DNA of 64,000 nt, taken from JAJZNI01 sp035624785. Lineage in GTDB: Bacteria > Chloroflexota > Dormibacteria > Aeolococcales > Aeolococcaceae. Positions within the stretch are counted from its first letter, which is position 1, and each line of letters begins with the position of its first letter. Where the stretch lies: assembly GCA_035624785.1 (NCBI GenBank), contig DASPQV010000047.1, forward strand, positions 62,001 to 126,000, in the 5' to 3' direction. Both the position numbers and the translations under genes were made by a program. This document shows positions 24,920 to 34,148 of the stretch, piece after piece. The notes under the pieces were generated by a model, which was not told the origin of the DNA, did not search any database, and worked only from the letters and a program-made list of their open reading frames with translations.

Positions 24920-26614
24920 ATGAGCTCCGGGCTGCGCGAGCGCGATCAGCAGGAGGTCGGGGCGGAGGGCTTCCGCCTGCTCATGCTGCTGGGCACGGCG
25001 CGGACCTCGCGCACCTGGCTGGCCGCTGACCGCGCCTCCCGCCTCTGCGTGCTGCGCCGCCTCTCGGGGGTCTCGGAGAGCGAGAGGCTCGCGCTTCTCG
25101 GCGACGTCGAGCGGATGGCGCAGCTCCGGCACCCCTGCCTGCTCTCCCCCAGCTCGGGATGGGCCTACGAGACCGCCGCCTGGGTGGCCCGTCTCCACGA
25201 CGACGGCGTCTCCCTGCGGCGCCTGGTGGCGGTCGCCCGGCTCACCCCCCGGCACGTCGCCGCTCTCGGCTCGGACGTCCTGGAAGGGCTTTCAGCCCTC
25301 GACAAGGTGGGCCTCGCCCACGGGTCGCTCCACTCGGGGAACATCCTGGTCGGCGGGAACGGCCGGGCCAGGATTGCCGACATGGGCCTTCGGGCCGCCG
25401 CCGCTGGCGAGGGCGCGGCCGGCGGAGCGGCTCCCGTCGAGGAGAGCGACGCTGGGCTGAGCGATCTCGAGGCGGTAGCCCTGGCCATGCGCGCCGCCCT
25501 CGGACGAGGAGGAGCCCCGGTCCCGCAGAGGGTGGTGACCGGCGGCGTCGATGGCATGGACTCGCTGATCGCCGAGGGTGCGCCGGTCCTCGGCGGAGCC
25601 CGGTGCCCGCGCGAGGCCCTGGAGATCCTGACCAGGCTGACCGGCGAGCCGGACCCCGGGGCGCGCCGCCAGATCGCCGCCCTGGTCGCACCGCTCCGCC
25701 ACGAGCGCTCGCTGGGCGGCCGCCTCAGCCGGCAGGCGATCACCCCGGAGGGGCGCGACACTCTGGCCTCGCTAGCGCCGGCGGGGGCATCGGCGCTCCC
25801 CGTCGCCGGCGAGCCGAGCCCCCCCGCGCCGCCGCCGCGGCCCGGGGCACCCCTCTCCCCGGCCGGAGCGCCCGGCGACCAAACCGAGCCGGCCGAGACC
25901 GGCGGCCGCCCGTCGGGCCCGAGGATCGCCGCCCGCCCCCCGGGAGGGCCAGGCGCCACGGGGTTCCGGCGACGGTTCCAGCCTCGCCGGGCTCCTCACC
26001 GGGGCGCTGCCTCCGCGGCCGGCCTGCCCTCGATGCACCCTGGGGGGCGAGCGGTGCTCTGGGCTCTTCCGCTCGCGGCGGCGCTTGTCGTCGCTGGTCT
26101 CGGGGTGGCGCTCCACCCCACCCGGTCGGCACCGCCGCCGCTGGTGGCAGCCGCCCCGCCGTCCAGCGAAGCTCCAGTTGCCCAGCCGACACCCCGGGTC
26201 CAACCGCCCCCGACGTCGCCGAGCACGCCGGCCACCTCGAGGCCGGCACCCCCGACGCCTCCCGCGCCACCGACGGCGGGGGGCGTGGCGCGCCTCACGG
26301 TGAGCGCGGTGGGCTCCGGCGGATGCACGGCCACGGCCGGCAGCCAGTGCGATCTGCGCGTCGAGGTCCAGCTGGTGGCTCACGGCGCCGAGATGGTGGC
26401 CTGGGAGCTCCTGGTCGTGGATGGCTGCACGGGTTCGGAGCTGGTCACGCCCGGCGCCGCGGTGCCCGCCTCTCCGGGCCTCGCCTATGTCTGGGCGGAC
26501 TCACGGGTGACGTTCCAGAGTGCAGATCCGGTCACCCTCTTCGCGGTCACCACCCAGCCGGCTCGGGCCGCCTCTCCGGGCCTCGCCGTCGGAGGCGCGG
26601 GCTCCACCTGCTGA
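24920..26614 (+). CDS. Membrane-anchored serine/threonine-kinase-like protein, probable pseudokinase
   Basis: 564 residues. Residues about 18-270 have a kinase layout but key residues are lost: the glycine loop is only LLGTARTSRTW, the VAIK lysine position reads CVLRRL, and the catalytic HRD is HGS (H134-G-S136). The downstream Asn (N141 in SGNIL) and an Asp of the DFG equivalent (D154-M-G) remain. A Pro/Ala/Gly-rich linker leads to one membrane helix (about 373-393), a Pro/Thr spacer, and an extracytoplasmic domain with four cysteines (GGCTATAGSQC, DGC, final C). It looks like a PknB-type layout without catalysis. It is divergent from mreB, 126 nt away, which suggests a regulatory link to wall growth. 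Confidence 0.8.
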   Translation: MSSGLRERDQQEVGAEGFRLLMLLGTARTSRTWLAADRASRLCVLRRLSGVSESERLALLGDVERMAQLRHPCLLSPSSGWAYETAAWVARLHDDGVSLRRLVAVARLTPRHVAALGSDVLEGLSALDKVGLAHGSLHSGNILVGGNGRARIADMGLRAAAAGEGAAGGAAPVEESDAGLSDLEAVALAMRAALGRGGAPVPQRVVTGGVDGMDSLIAEGAPVLGGARCPREALEILTRLTGEPDPGARRQIAALVAPLRHERSLGGRLSRQAITPEGRDTLASLAPAGASALPVAGEPSPPAPPPRPGAPLSPAGAPGDQTEPAETGGRPSGPRIAARPPGGPGATGFRRRFQPRRAPHRGAASAAGLPSMHPGGRAVLWALPLAAALVVAGLGVALHPTRSAPPPLVAAAPPSSEAPVAQPTPRVQPPPTSPSTPATSRPAPPTPPAPPTAGGVARLTVSAVGSGGCTATAGSQCDLRVEVQLVAHGAEMVAWELLVVDGCTGSELVTPGAAVPASPGLAYVWADSRVTFQSADPVTLFAVTTQPARAASPGLAVGGAGSTC

Positions 26615-26652
26615 AAGCGCGGCAAGAGCACCGCCGCCCCCGGTGCCGCGGA

Positions 26653-26907
26653 TCAGCCGGTGGCGAGAGGCTCGTGGCGGCCGGGCTCTACCGCCGGCAT
26701 GTGGATGCCGGTGAGGGAGCGCTCCCGGACCGCCGCCGAGGGCGACCATGCCTGCGGCACGCGCTGGGCCGTGCGCGTCACATCTCCACAGGCGTAGCAG
26801 CGGCTGAGCACCTCATCTGACGTCGCGGCGATCAGCCGGGCCTCGTGGCCACAGGCTGCACACACCGTCAAGCGCGTAGAGATGAGCCTCGCAGCAGCCA
26901 TGTTCAT
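26653..26907 (-). CDS. Small zinc-ribbon protein
   Basis: An 84-residue frame from ATG 26907. Two CxxC pairs 16 residues apart (CAACGHEARL and CYACG) form a zinc ribbon; the remaining tail is unstructured. No ribosome site is clear, and the region is otherwise non-coding, so the evidence is the paired motif alone. Function unknown. The 221 bp between it and the next gene show nothing recognisable. Confidence 0.5.
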   Translation of the reverse strand: MNMAAARLISTRLTVCAACGHEARLIAATSDEVLSRCYACGDVTRTAQRVPQAWSPSAAVRERSLTGIHMPAVEPGRHEPLATG

Positions 26908-27128
26908 GCCTCGCCACGCGTTTCCCCAGCCGAGTGTCGTGGCGCCCTCGACGCAGTGGATAGGGTACCCCAAGCCGGGATTTCGCGCCAGTCGCTTGCT
27001 GGATCGGCGATCCTTCCAGCTGTGAGCAGCCTGCCCTGCCCGCCTCCGCGGGCCGTCGCCACTGACCCCGCCGCGGGCCAGGGCCCCGGTGGCGAGGCGG
27101 AGCCACCCAGCCGACAGCTCGGCCGAGC

Positions 27129-29864
27129 GTGAGCTCCCCGCATCTGCTGCTGGAGCGGGAGGCCAGCCTCGCCGCCGTGGAGCGTCTGCTCGCCGCCGCC
27201 GAGAGCGGGAGCGGTGGAGCTCTCTTCGTGGTCGGACAGGCCGGGCTCGGCAAGACAGCGCTCCTCGACGCGGCCTGGAACAGCGCGGCGGGGAGGTTCC
27301 GGGCGGGCCGCAGCCAGGCTGGCAGCCCCGATGCATCGTTCCCATGGGCACCGCTCCGGGAGGCGATGACCGGGGTGGATCCGGGTGCGCCAGTGCCCGA
27401 AGCGGCGGCCGCGGGCGCCGACGTCCGGGCCAGCTTCTTCTTCGCGGCGCTTCGCTGGCTGGAGACCACCGCGGCCGGCGGTCCCGTGCTTCTGGTGCTG
27501 GACGACGTCCACCTGGCCGACCCCGACTCCCTGGAGCTCTTCAGCCTCATCTGCAGGCGGCTCCCGGGGCTTTCCGCCGCCGTTGTGGCGTCGACGCGGC
27601 CGTGGCCGCGAGCCGGCCTCCGGCTGGCCCGCGGCCTCACCGCCGAAGGCCTGGCCGACCTGGAGCGGCTGCGTCCCCTGGGAGCCGCCGCCGCCGCCCA
27701 GCTGCTTCGCCTCCGGGCAGGCGACATCCCCTCCCAGCTCGTCGAGCGGACGCTGACGGTCACGGCCGGGAACCCCCTCCTCCTGGAACAGGCGGCCCAG
27801 GTCATCATCGAAGGCGGCGATCTGCCCGCGGGGCTCGCCGGTGGCCAGGGCCTGCTGGTCAGCCGGTTCGCCGGTGTCGGTGACGAGGCGCTCGCGCTGG
27901 CCCGGTCGGCCAGCCTCTTCGGGGTCCGGTTCCGGCCCGGGATCGCGGCAGCCGTCGCCGGTCTCGGCGATGCCGCCACCGACCTGGCCCTCGAGGCTCT
28001 GGCCGGAGCGGGGCTGGTGGAGCAGTCCGAGCCCGGCCGAGCCGCCTTCGTCCACCCGCTCTTCCGCCAGGCCCTGTACGAGGACATCGAGCCACCGGTG
28101 CGCGCCCGCCTCCACGCCCGTGCCTTCCGGCTCCTCCACAGGCTGGGCCTCGACACCGCGGAAACGGCTGAGCAGGCCTTGCTCGCCGACCTGGCCGGCG
28201 ATCGCGACGCCATAGCCACCCTCGAGCGCGCCGGCCGGCAGGCGCTCCGCGCCGGCGCCAATGCCACCGCCGTGCGGCACCTGGTCGCCGCGGTGCGGCT
28301 GGCCGGCGAGACGGCGCCGGCCGCGCTGCATCTCTCCCTCGCCGAGGCTCAGCTGGTGGCCGGTGACGCCCGGGCGGCGATCGACGAGTGCGACCGCCTC
28401 CTGGGGGCGGGCGGCCTGGCCGACGCCGACCTGGTGGCGGGCCGCCGCCAGCGTGGTCGCGCCCGCTTCTACCTGGGTGATCTGCGAGGGGCCGGGATCG
28501 ACTACGAGGCGGCGGTGGCCGCGTGCCGCGGTGCCGACGCCGACACGGCCGCCGACATCGCCATGGAGCACGCCTCGGTGGTTCTCTTCCATGACGGTCC
28601 GGCGATGGCTCGAGGCCTGGCCGCGTCCGTGTCCGGGGTCTCGAGTGGCGTCTCCCCTCGGGTCGGCGCAGCGGCCCAGGTGCTCGAGGCGCTGACCGCC
28701 GTGCTGGCCGGGGACCCGACCTGCCTCGACCGCGCGCGGGAGGCGGCCCGGACGCTGGCTCGGGGTGACCAGCGGGATCGTGCCGGCTCCCTCGCCTTCT
28801 TCGCCTCGGCAGCTGCGTGCCTCGAGTGCTTCGCCGAGAGCGAAGCCGCCTTCACCACGGCGCTCCAGTGGGCTGAGCGCGACGGCGACCCGGTGATCCT
28901 GGCCATGGTGGCCTCGACCTACGCCGGCCATCTGCTCCACTGGGGACGCCCCGACCTCGCCGGCGAGCTCAGCCAGCGGGCGATCGACATCGCCGACCTG
29001 GCCCCGGCGGCGCGAGCCCTGGCCCAGGCGGTGGCGGCGGCGGCGCTGGGCGAGCAGGGTGAGGGTGCGCGGGTGCTCCAGCTCAGCCAGGCGGCAGAGC
29101 TGGAGGCCGCCTCGCGCGGAGACTGGGTGGCGGCGCTGTGGCTGCGTCTGGGCCAGCTCCGCCGCGACCTCGACGATGCCCGGAGTGCCGAGGCGGCCGC
29201 TGACGCCAGGTGGCTCATGGAGCGCAGCGCCGCCCTGGGGGTCAGGGAACCCTGCCTGGTGCCGTGGGCTTCGGAGGCGCTGGCGGCGCTGGTGAGCGCC
29301 GCAGACCTGCGCGGCGCCGAACGCTGCCTGGAGGGCCTCGAGGAAGCCTCTCGGACTCTTCCGTGCAGCTGGCCGAGGGCGGTCGCGGATCGGGGCCGCG
29401 CCCTCATGGCCGAGCGCAGCGGCGACCTGTCGGCTGCGGAGGAGTTCCTCCGAAGGGCGGTGGGAACCCTGGCGGCCCCCGAGATGGCGCTGGAGAGGGC
29501 CAGGATGCTGCTCGACCTGGGAGGTCTGCTGCGCCGGCGCGGACAGGCGCGCCAAGCCCGCCCCATCCTCACCGAGGCGGTGGCCGCCGCCGAGCGCGGC
29601 GGCTCGCACCGGCTCCTGGCCGCCGCCGTTCAGGAGTTGCGGGTGGCCGGGGGGCGGCGACGCCGGCGCGCCGCAACCGCCGACCTCACCGCCGCCGAGG
29701 CGAGGGTCGCCCGGCTCGCCCGAGGCGGCCTGTCCAACGCCGACATCGGCGCTCAGCTGTTCATCTCGACCAAGACGGTGGACACCCACCTCCAGCACAT
29801 CTACGCCAAGCTGGGGATCAGCTCCCGCCGGGAGCTGATCCGCCAGGGCACACTGTCCCCGTGA
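27129..29864 (+). CDS. LAL-type (large ATP-binding) LuxR transcriptional regulator
   Basis: 911 residues. The P-loop is GQAGLGKT (36-43) and Walker B reads VLLVLDDVHLAD (about 117-128), then a STAND/AAA-type ATPase and a long helical repeat region with TPR-like character (about 380-830). The C-terminus has the LuxR HTH: LTAAEARVARLARGGLSNAD, then FISTKTVDTHLQHIYAKLGI. Such proteins couple ligand and ATP sensing to gene activation. The start is GTG 27129. Its stop overlaps the next start (GTGA), so the regulator and a glycosyltransferase are co-translated. Confidence 0.92.
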   Translation: MSSPHLLLEREASLAAVERLLAAAESGSGGALFVVGQAGLGKTALLDAAWNSAAGRFRAGRSQAGSPDASFPWAPLREAMTGVDPGAPVPEAAAAGADVRASFFFAALRWLETTAAGGPVLLVLDDVHLADPDSLELFSLICRRLPGLSAAVVASTRPWPRAGLRLARGLTAEGLADLERLRPLGAAAAAQLLRLRAGDIPSQLVERTLTVTAGNPLLLEQAAQVIIEGGDLPAGLAGGQGLLVSRFAGVGDEALALARSASLFGVRFRPGIAAAVAGLGDAATDLALEALAGAGLVEQSEPGRAAFVHPLFRQALYEDIEPPVRARLHARAFRLLHRLGLDTAETAEQALLADLAGDRDAIATLERAGRQALRAGANATAVRHLVAAVRLAGETAPAALHLSLAEAQLVAGDARAAIDECDRLLGAGGLADADLVAGRRQRGRARFYLGDLRGAGIDYEAAVAACRGADADTAADIAMEHASVVLFHDGPAMARGLAASVSGVSSGVSPRVGAAAQVLEALTAVLAGDPTCLDRAREAARTLARGDQRDRAGSLAFFASAAACLECFAESEAAFTTALQWAERDGDPVILAMVASTYAGHLLHWGRPDLAGELSQRAIDIADLAPAARALAQAVAAAALGEQGEGARVLQLSQAAELEAASRGDWVAALWLRLGQLRRDLDDARSAEAAADARWLMERSAALGVREPCLVPWASEALAALVSAADLRGAERCLEGLEEASRTLPCSWPRAVADRGRALMAERSGDLSAAEEFLRRAVGTLAAPEMALERARMLLDLGGLLRRRGQARQARPILTEAVAAAERGGSHRLLAAAVQELRVAGGRRRRRAATADLTAAEARVARLARGGLSNADIGAQLFISTKTVDTHLQHIYAKLGISSRRELIRQGTLSP

Positions 29865-31171
29865 ATTTCTCCCCGACCACCCTGGAGGTGGTCATGGTGT
29901 CCTTCGAGGGCCCCGACCAGTACAGCCTGGCGGGCGGGCTCGGTGTCCGGGCTCGCGAGCTGACCCGCGCCTTCGCGGCCGCGGGATATGCGACCACCCT
30001 GGTCTTCGTCGGCGACCCCTCGCTGCCCCCCGACGAGGTCTCCGACGGGGTCCGGCTGGTCCGCTGGTGCCAGGAGGTGAGCGTCCGCCATCCCACCGGC
30101 GTCTACGCCGGCGAGAGGGAGAAGCTGGAGGCGCTCAACCGGAGCCTCCCGGGTCACCTCATCGAGCACGTCATCGCCCCCGCGGTGGCCCGGGAGCGGG
30201 TCGTCGCCGTGCTCTGCGAGGAGTGGCACACAGCCGAGCTCTGCCGGCGGCTCAGCGACGGGCTCCACGCCGCAGGGTTGCGGCGCCGCTCCGTGCTCCT
30301 CTGGAACGCCAACAACCACTTCGGCTGGTCCGAGATCGACTGGCGCGCCCTCAGCTTCGTGGCCTCGACGACCACCGTCAGCCGGTACATGAAGCAGCTG
30401 CTGGGCACCCAGGGGGTCAACCCGGTGGTCATCCCCAACGGCATTCCCGAAAAGGCCCTCGAGCCGGTGGACACCTCCGCCTCCGCCGCCATCCGCAGCG
30501 CCGCGGGCGCTCCCTGCCTGGCCTTCAAGATCGGGCGCTTCACCCCGGACAAGCGCTGGATCCAGGCGATCGACGGCATCACCGCGCTGCGGGCCGAGGG
30601 TCTGCCCGCCCGGCTGATCATGCGCGGCGGCATCGAGCCGCACGGAGCCCAGGTGCTCGCCCATGCGCGCTCCCGTGGGCTGGCCGTCTGCGATTGGTTC
30701 GAGCCGGTGGGCGACGCCGGCGGGGTGGTCCGGGCCCTCGCCGAGAGCGGTGGTGCCGCGGTCGTCAACCTTCGCCGCTTCATCCCCGACAGCGTGGTTC
30801 CCGAGGTTCACCTCGCCGCCACCGGGGTGCTGGCCAACTCCGGCCACGAGCCCTTCGGCCTGGTCGGGCTGGAGGCCATGGCCGCGGGCGGCGTGGCCCT
30901 GGTCGGGGCCACCGGGGAGGAGTACGCGCGGCCATACGGCAACGCCATCGTCATCGCCACCGACGACGGTGCCGAGGTGGCGGCGGCGCTTCGCGGTCTG
31001 GTGGAGCGCCCCAGCCTCGCCCGGCGTCTCCGCCAGGCGGCTCGGCGGGACGCTCGGGAATTCGCCTGGCCGGCGATCATCGAGGGCTTCCTGGAGCAGC
31101 TCCGCTACATGTGCCTGCACCAGCAGGTGCTCATCCCTGACGGGCGCATCGGCAAGCGCCGCCGGGGGTGA
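29861..31171 (+). CDS. Glycosyltransferase family 4-like protein
   Basis: A 436-residue GT-B enzyme. The N-terminal domain opens with VMVSFEGPDQYSLAGGLG, the acceptor-side glycine loop, and includes LLWNANNHFGW. The C-terminal domain has FKIGRFTPDKRW, then EVHLAATGVLANSGHEPFGL and GLEAMAAGG, the E-x(7)-E region that binds the nucleotide sugar. Donor and acceptor are unknown. GTG 29861 overlaps the LuxR stop as GTGA. A mannose-pathway-like fusion gene follows on the same strand after 55 nt, so a mannosyl donor is a reasonable guess. Confidence 0.85.
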   Translation: MNFSPTTLEVVMVSFEGPDQYSLAGGLGVRARELTRAFAAAGYATTLVFVGDPSLPPDEVSDGVRLVRWCQEVSVRHPTGVYAGEREKLEALNRSLPGHLIEHVIAPAVARERVVAVLCEEWHTAELCRRLSDGLHAAGLRRRSVLLWNANNHFGWSEIDWRALSFVASTTTVSRYMKQLLGTQGVNPVVIPNGIPEKALEPVDTSASAAIRSAAGAPCLAFKIGRFTPDKRWIQAIDGITALRAEGLPARLIMRGGIEPHGAQVLAHARSRGLAVCDWFEPVGDAGGVVRALAESGGAAVVNLRRFIPDSVVPEVHLAATGVLANSGHEPFGLVGLEAMAAGGVALVGATGEEYARPYGNAIVIATDDGAEVAAALRGLVERPSLARRLRQAARRDAREFAWPAIIEGFLEQLRYMCLHQQVLIPDGRIGKRRRG

Positions 31172-31226
31172 TGTCGGCACGGCCTGGGGCCGGTATGATC
31201 GACGCTTGGCGGGTCAGGAGGAGCGA

Positions 31227-33734
31227 GTGAAGGCCGTCGTCATGGCCGGGGGCGAGGGCGCGCGGCTCCGGCCGCTCACCAGTCGCTACCCCAAGCCGAT
31301 GGTTCCGATCGTCGGCACCCCGGTGATCGAGCACAACCTCCGCCTGCTTCGTGACCACGGCATCACCGAGGTGGTGGTCACATTGCAATACCTCGGCGCG
31401 GAGATCCGCAACCGGCTCGGCGACGGCTCCGACCTGGAGATGTCGATCGACTACGTGGTCGAGGACCGCCCGCTGGGGACGGCCGGAAGCGTCCGCAACG
31501 CGGCCCACCTGCTCGATGACACCTTTCTCATCATCAGCGCCGACTGCCTCACCGACATCGACCTCTCCGCGGTCATCGAGGAGCACCGCCAGCGCGGCGC
31601 CATGGCGTCGCTGGTGCTGACCTCGACGCCCAACCCCCTCGAGTACGGCGTGGTGATCACCGACCCGGAGGCGCGCATCGAGCGCTTCCTGGAGAAGCCG
31701 TCGTGGGGGGAGGTCTTCTCGGATCACGTCAACACCGGGATCTACGTCGTCGAACCGGAGGTCCTGGAGCTGATCCCTGAGGGGGTGAGCTCGGACTGGT
31801 CCCATGACGTCTTTCCCGAGATGCTGCGCCGGCGCGACCCGCTCTACGGGATCGTCGCCGAGGGCTACTGGTGCGACATCGGCAGCATCCCGTCCTTCCT
31901 CCAGGCGAACTGGGACGCGCTGGCCGGCAAGGTGCGCTGCCGGATTCCCGGCCGCTGCGATGACCAGGCGTTCATCGGCGCCGAGGTAGAGATGGGGCGC
32001 GGGGCGACCATCGAGGGCCCCGCCTTCCTGGGCGACGAGGTCAAGCTGAAGGCGGGGACCCACCTGATCGGCCCGGTGATCGTCGACAAGTACGCGATCA
32101 TCGACGACAACGCCAGCGTCACCAACTCGGTGGTCTGGCCGCACGCCTACATCGGTGAGGGTTGCCGGATCCGCGAGGCGATCATCGGCCGGTCGGTTAC
32201 CGTGAAGAACAACTCGCTGATCGAGGAGGGGGCGGTGATCGGCGACGAGTGCGTCATCGGCCAGGGCTCGCGGATCCGGGCCGGCGTCAAGCTCTGGCCG
32301 CACAAGGAGATCGAGCCGGGGTCGACGGTCAACGAGTCGGTGGTCTGGGCCGGGGAGTGGCGCCGCGGTCTCTTCTCGTCGTACGGGATGACCGGGCTGA
32401 TCAACGTGGAGTTCACGCCGGAGTTCTGCGCCCGGCTGGGCGCCGCCTTCTCGGCAACCCTCCCCCGCGGAGCCACCATCTCGGTGGCCCGCGACCAGGC
32501 ACGCAGCTCGCGGATGATCATGCGAGCCGTCGCCGCCGGCATGGTCAGCGCCGGCGCCAGGGTCAGGGATCTCGACCAGCTGCCCGTCCCGGTCTGCCAG
32601 TTCGCTACCCGGGGGAGCCACTCCGACGCCGGACTCCATGTGCTCGCCTCACCCCTCGACCAGCGTTCGGCGGACATCCGCATCCTCGACCGGGACGGGC
32701 TGCCGATCGACAAGCGAGCCGAGCGACGCCTCGAGAACCTCTTCTTCCGTGAGGACTTTCGGCGCGCCGCGTTCTACGAGATGGGGGACATCGAGCCCTT
32801 CGCCGCGCTCCCCGAGTACGCCGCCCACCTCCTCCAGAGCGTCGACCAGAAGGCGATCCGCGACGCCAAGTTCCGGGTGCTCATCGACTACGACTACAGC
32901 CAGGCGTCGCAGGTGCTCCCCGAGGTCCTCCACCAGCTCGGGGTGACCACCGTTCCCCTCAACGCCGGGCTTGCCGAGGGGCCGCATCACCGCACCGTTC
33001 CCGACGAGACGGCGCTGATCACCAGGACCATCCGGGCCGACGTGGGCTGCCTCTTCAACCCCACCGGCGAGCGGCTGAGCGTGATCGACGACCAGGGAGT
33101 GGCGCTGACCCCGTACGAGCTCTTCGCCATCCTGGTCCGGTGGTGGGCGCGCCCGGGGGTGGTGCTGGCGCCGGCCAGCTCGCCGCAGTGGGTCAGCACC
33201 GTGATCGAGGAATGCGGGGCCAGCCTGCTGACCACCCTGGGTGAGCCCGCCCAGGTGCTCCGAGCCTCCGCCATCCCCGACGCCTGCCTGGCCACGGACG
33301 GCGAGGGCGGCTTCATCTGGCCGTACTTCTTCAGCGCCTTCGATGCCATGCACACCCTGGTCAAGCTGCTCGAGCTGCGAGCCCACGCCGGCGAGCCGCT
33401 GTCCAGCGCCCGGGCCCGGCTACCCCGAACCGCCTATCTGACCACCACCGAGTTCGTGCCCTGGGACGCCAAGGGCAGGGTGATGCGGGTCCTCCTCGAG
33501 GAGCACCGTGACCAACAGCTCGACCTCGTCGATGGCATCAAGGTCTTCGTGGACGGAGGCTTCGTGCTGGTCCGTCCCGACCCGGACGAGCCCGCCTGTC
33601 ACATCGTCGCCTCGGTGGACGACGAGCGCGAGGGTCGCCGGCTCCTCGAGGAGTACGCGCAGCGAGTGCGCAGCGCCCGCGGTGCCGACAGCCCCGGGGC
33701 GGCCGAGGTTCCCCCGGACCGGGCCGCGGACTGA
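31227..33734 (+). CDS. Nucleotidyltransferase fused to a phosphomannomutase-like domain
   Basis: 835 residues. Residues 1-235 form a sugar nucleotidyltransferase: VVMAGGEGARLRPLTSRYPKP, DRPLGTAGSV, and FLEKPSWGEVFSDHVNTGIYV. A left-handed beta-helix (about 255-385, hexapeptide repeats such as GRGATI and GEGCRI) follows. Residues about 390-815 resemble phosphohexomutases, but the phosphoserine loop (usually TASHNP) reads VLASPLDQRS and the metal loop (DGDGDR) reads DGEGGF, so mutase activity is doubtful. Activation of mannose-1-phosphate to GDP-mannose is the expected role, feeding mannosylation. GTG 31227 has AGGAGG 5 nt upstream, and TATGAT (31194-31199) is a possible -10. Confidence 0.86.
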   Translation: MKAVVMAGGEGARLRPLTSRYPKPMVPIVGTPVIEHNLRLLRDHGITEVVVTLQYLGAEIRNRLGDGSDLEMSIDYVVEDRPLGTAGSVRNAAHLLDDTFLIISADCLTDIDLSAVIEEHRQRGAMASLVLTSTPNPLEYGVVITDPEARIERFLEKPSWGEVFSDHVNTGIYVVEPEVLELIPEGVSSDWSHDVFPEMLRRRDPLYGIVAEGYWCDIGSIPSFLQANWDALAGKVRCRIPGRCDDQAFIGAEVEMGRGATIEGPAFLGDEVKLKAGTHLIGPVIVDKYAIIDDNASVTNSVVWPHAYIGEGCRIREAIIGRSVTVKNNSLIEEGAVIGDECVIGQGSRIRAGVKLWPHKEIEPGSTVNESVVWAGEWRRGLFSSYGMTGLINVEFTPEFCARLGAAFSATLPRGATISVARDQARSSRMIMRAVAAGMVSAGARVRDLDQLPVPVCQFATRGSHSDAGLHVLASPLDQRSADIRILDRDGLPIDKRAERRLENLFFREDFRRAAFYEMGDIEPFAALPEYAAHLLQSVDQKAIRDAKFRVLIDYDYSQASQVLPEVLHQLGVTTVPLNAGLAEGPHHRTVPDETALITRTIRADVGCLFNPTGERLSVIDDQGVALTPYELFAILVRWWARPGVVLAPASSPQWVSTVIEECGASLLTTLGEPAQVLRASAIPDACLATDGEGGFIWPYFFSAFDAMHTLVKLLELRAHAGEPLSSARARLPRTAYLTTTEFVPWDAKGRVMRVLLEEHRDQQLDLVDGIKVFVDGGFVLVRPDPDEPACHIVASVDDEREGRRLLEEYAQRVRSARGADSPGAAEVPPDRAAD

Positions 33735-33854
33735 GCGGCGGTCGCCCCACCGCCGGCGTCCGCCCAGCATCGGCGCATCGAACCACCCCGGCCGGCGGCC
33801 CGCGCCGAAGCGCGGCCGCCGCGCGACCCCCTCACCTCTCGAGGCAGGCTGGGA

Positions 33855-34049
33855 TCAGCGGACGGTTTGGCTGTGAACCGACAGAATCGAGATGCGGCGG
33901 CCACCCGGACCGTCGGTGACCAGATAGGTCGCAGTCAGCCGGCCGATCTCGGCGCCGTCCTTCCGCTGCCGCGAGAGCGTCCCGCGATACAGGGCTGAGG
34001 TGGAGTTCAGGACGACGATCTCGGAATCGAGGACCCTAGGTGCGGGCAT
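33855..34049 (-). pseudogene. Fragment of a SnoaL/DUF4440-like protein
   Basis: The frame PRVLDSEIVVLNSTSALYRG, then RQRKDGAEIGRLTATYLV and RRISILSVHSQ, reads like the second half of a SnoaL-like (NTF2-fold) protein, which is normally 110-140 residues. The first half is not found upstream: the frame continues only as Gly/Arg-rich sequence to 34115 and then meets the MMPL gene end at 34149. A truncated remnant is most likely. The 120 bp to the left (33735-33854) show no gene. Confidence 0.5.
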
Positions 34050-34148
34050 AGCCGCCCGCAGGCCCCTGGGGTTCCCACCACCCTGACAGCCGCCGCTCTG
34101 CGGTCGCGCGATCACGCTCGAGGTGTTCGCGGTCGGGCTCGGAGCGGG

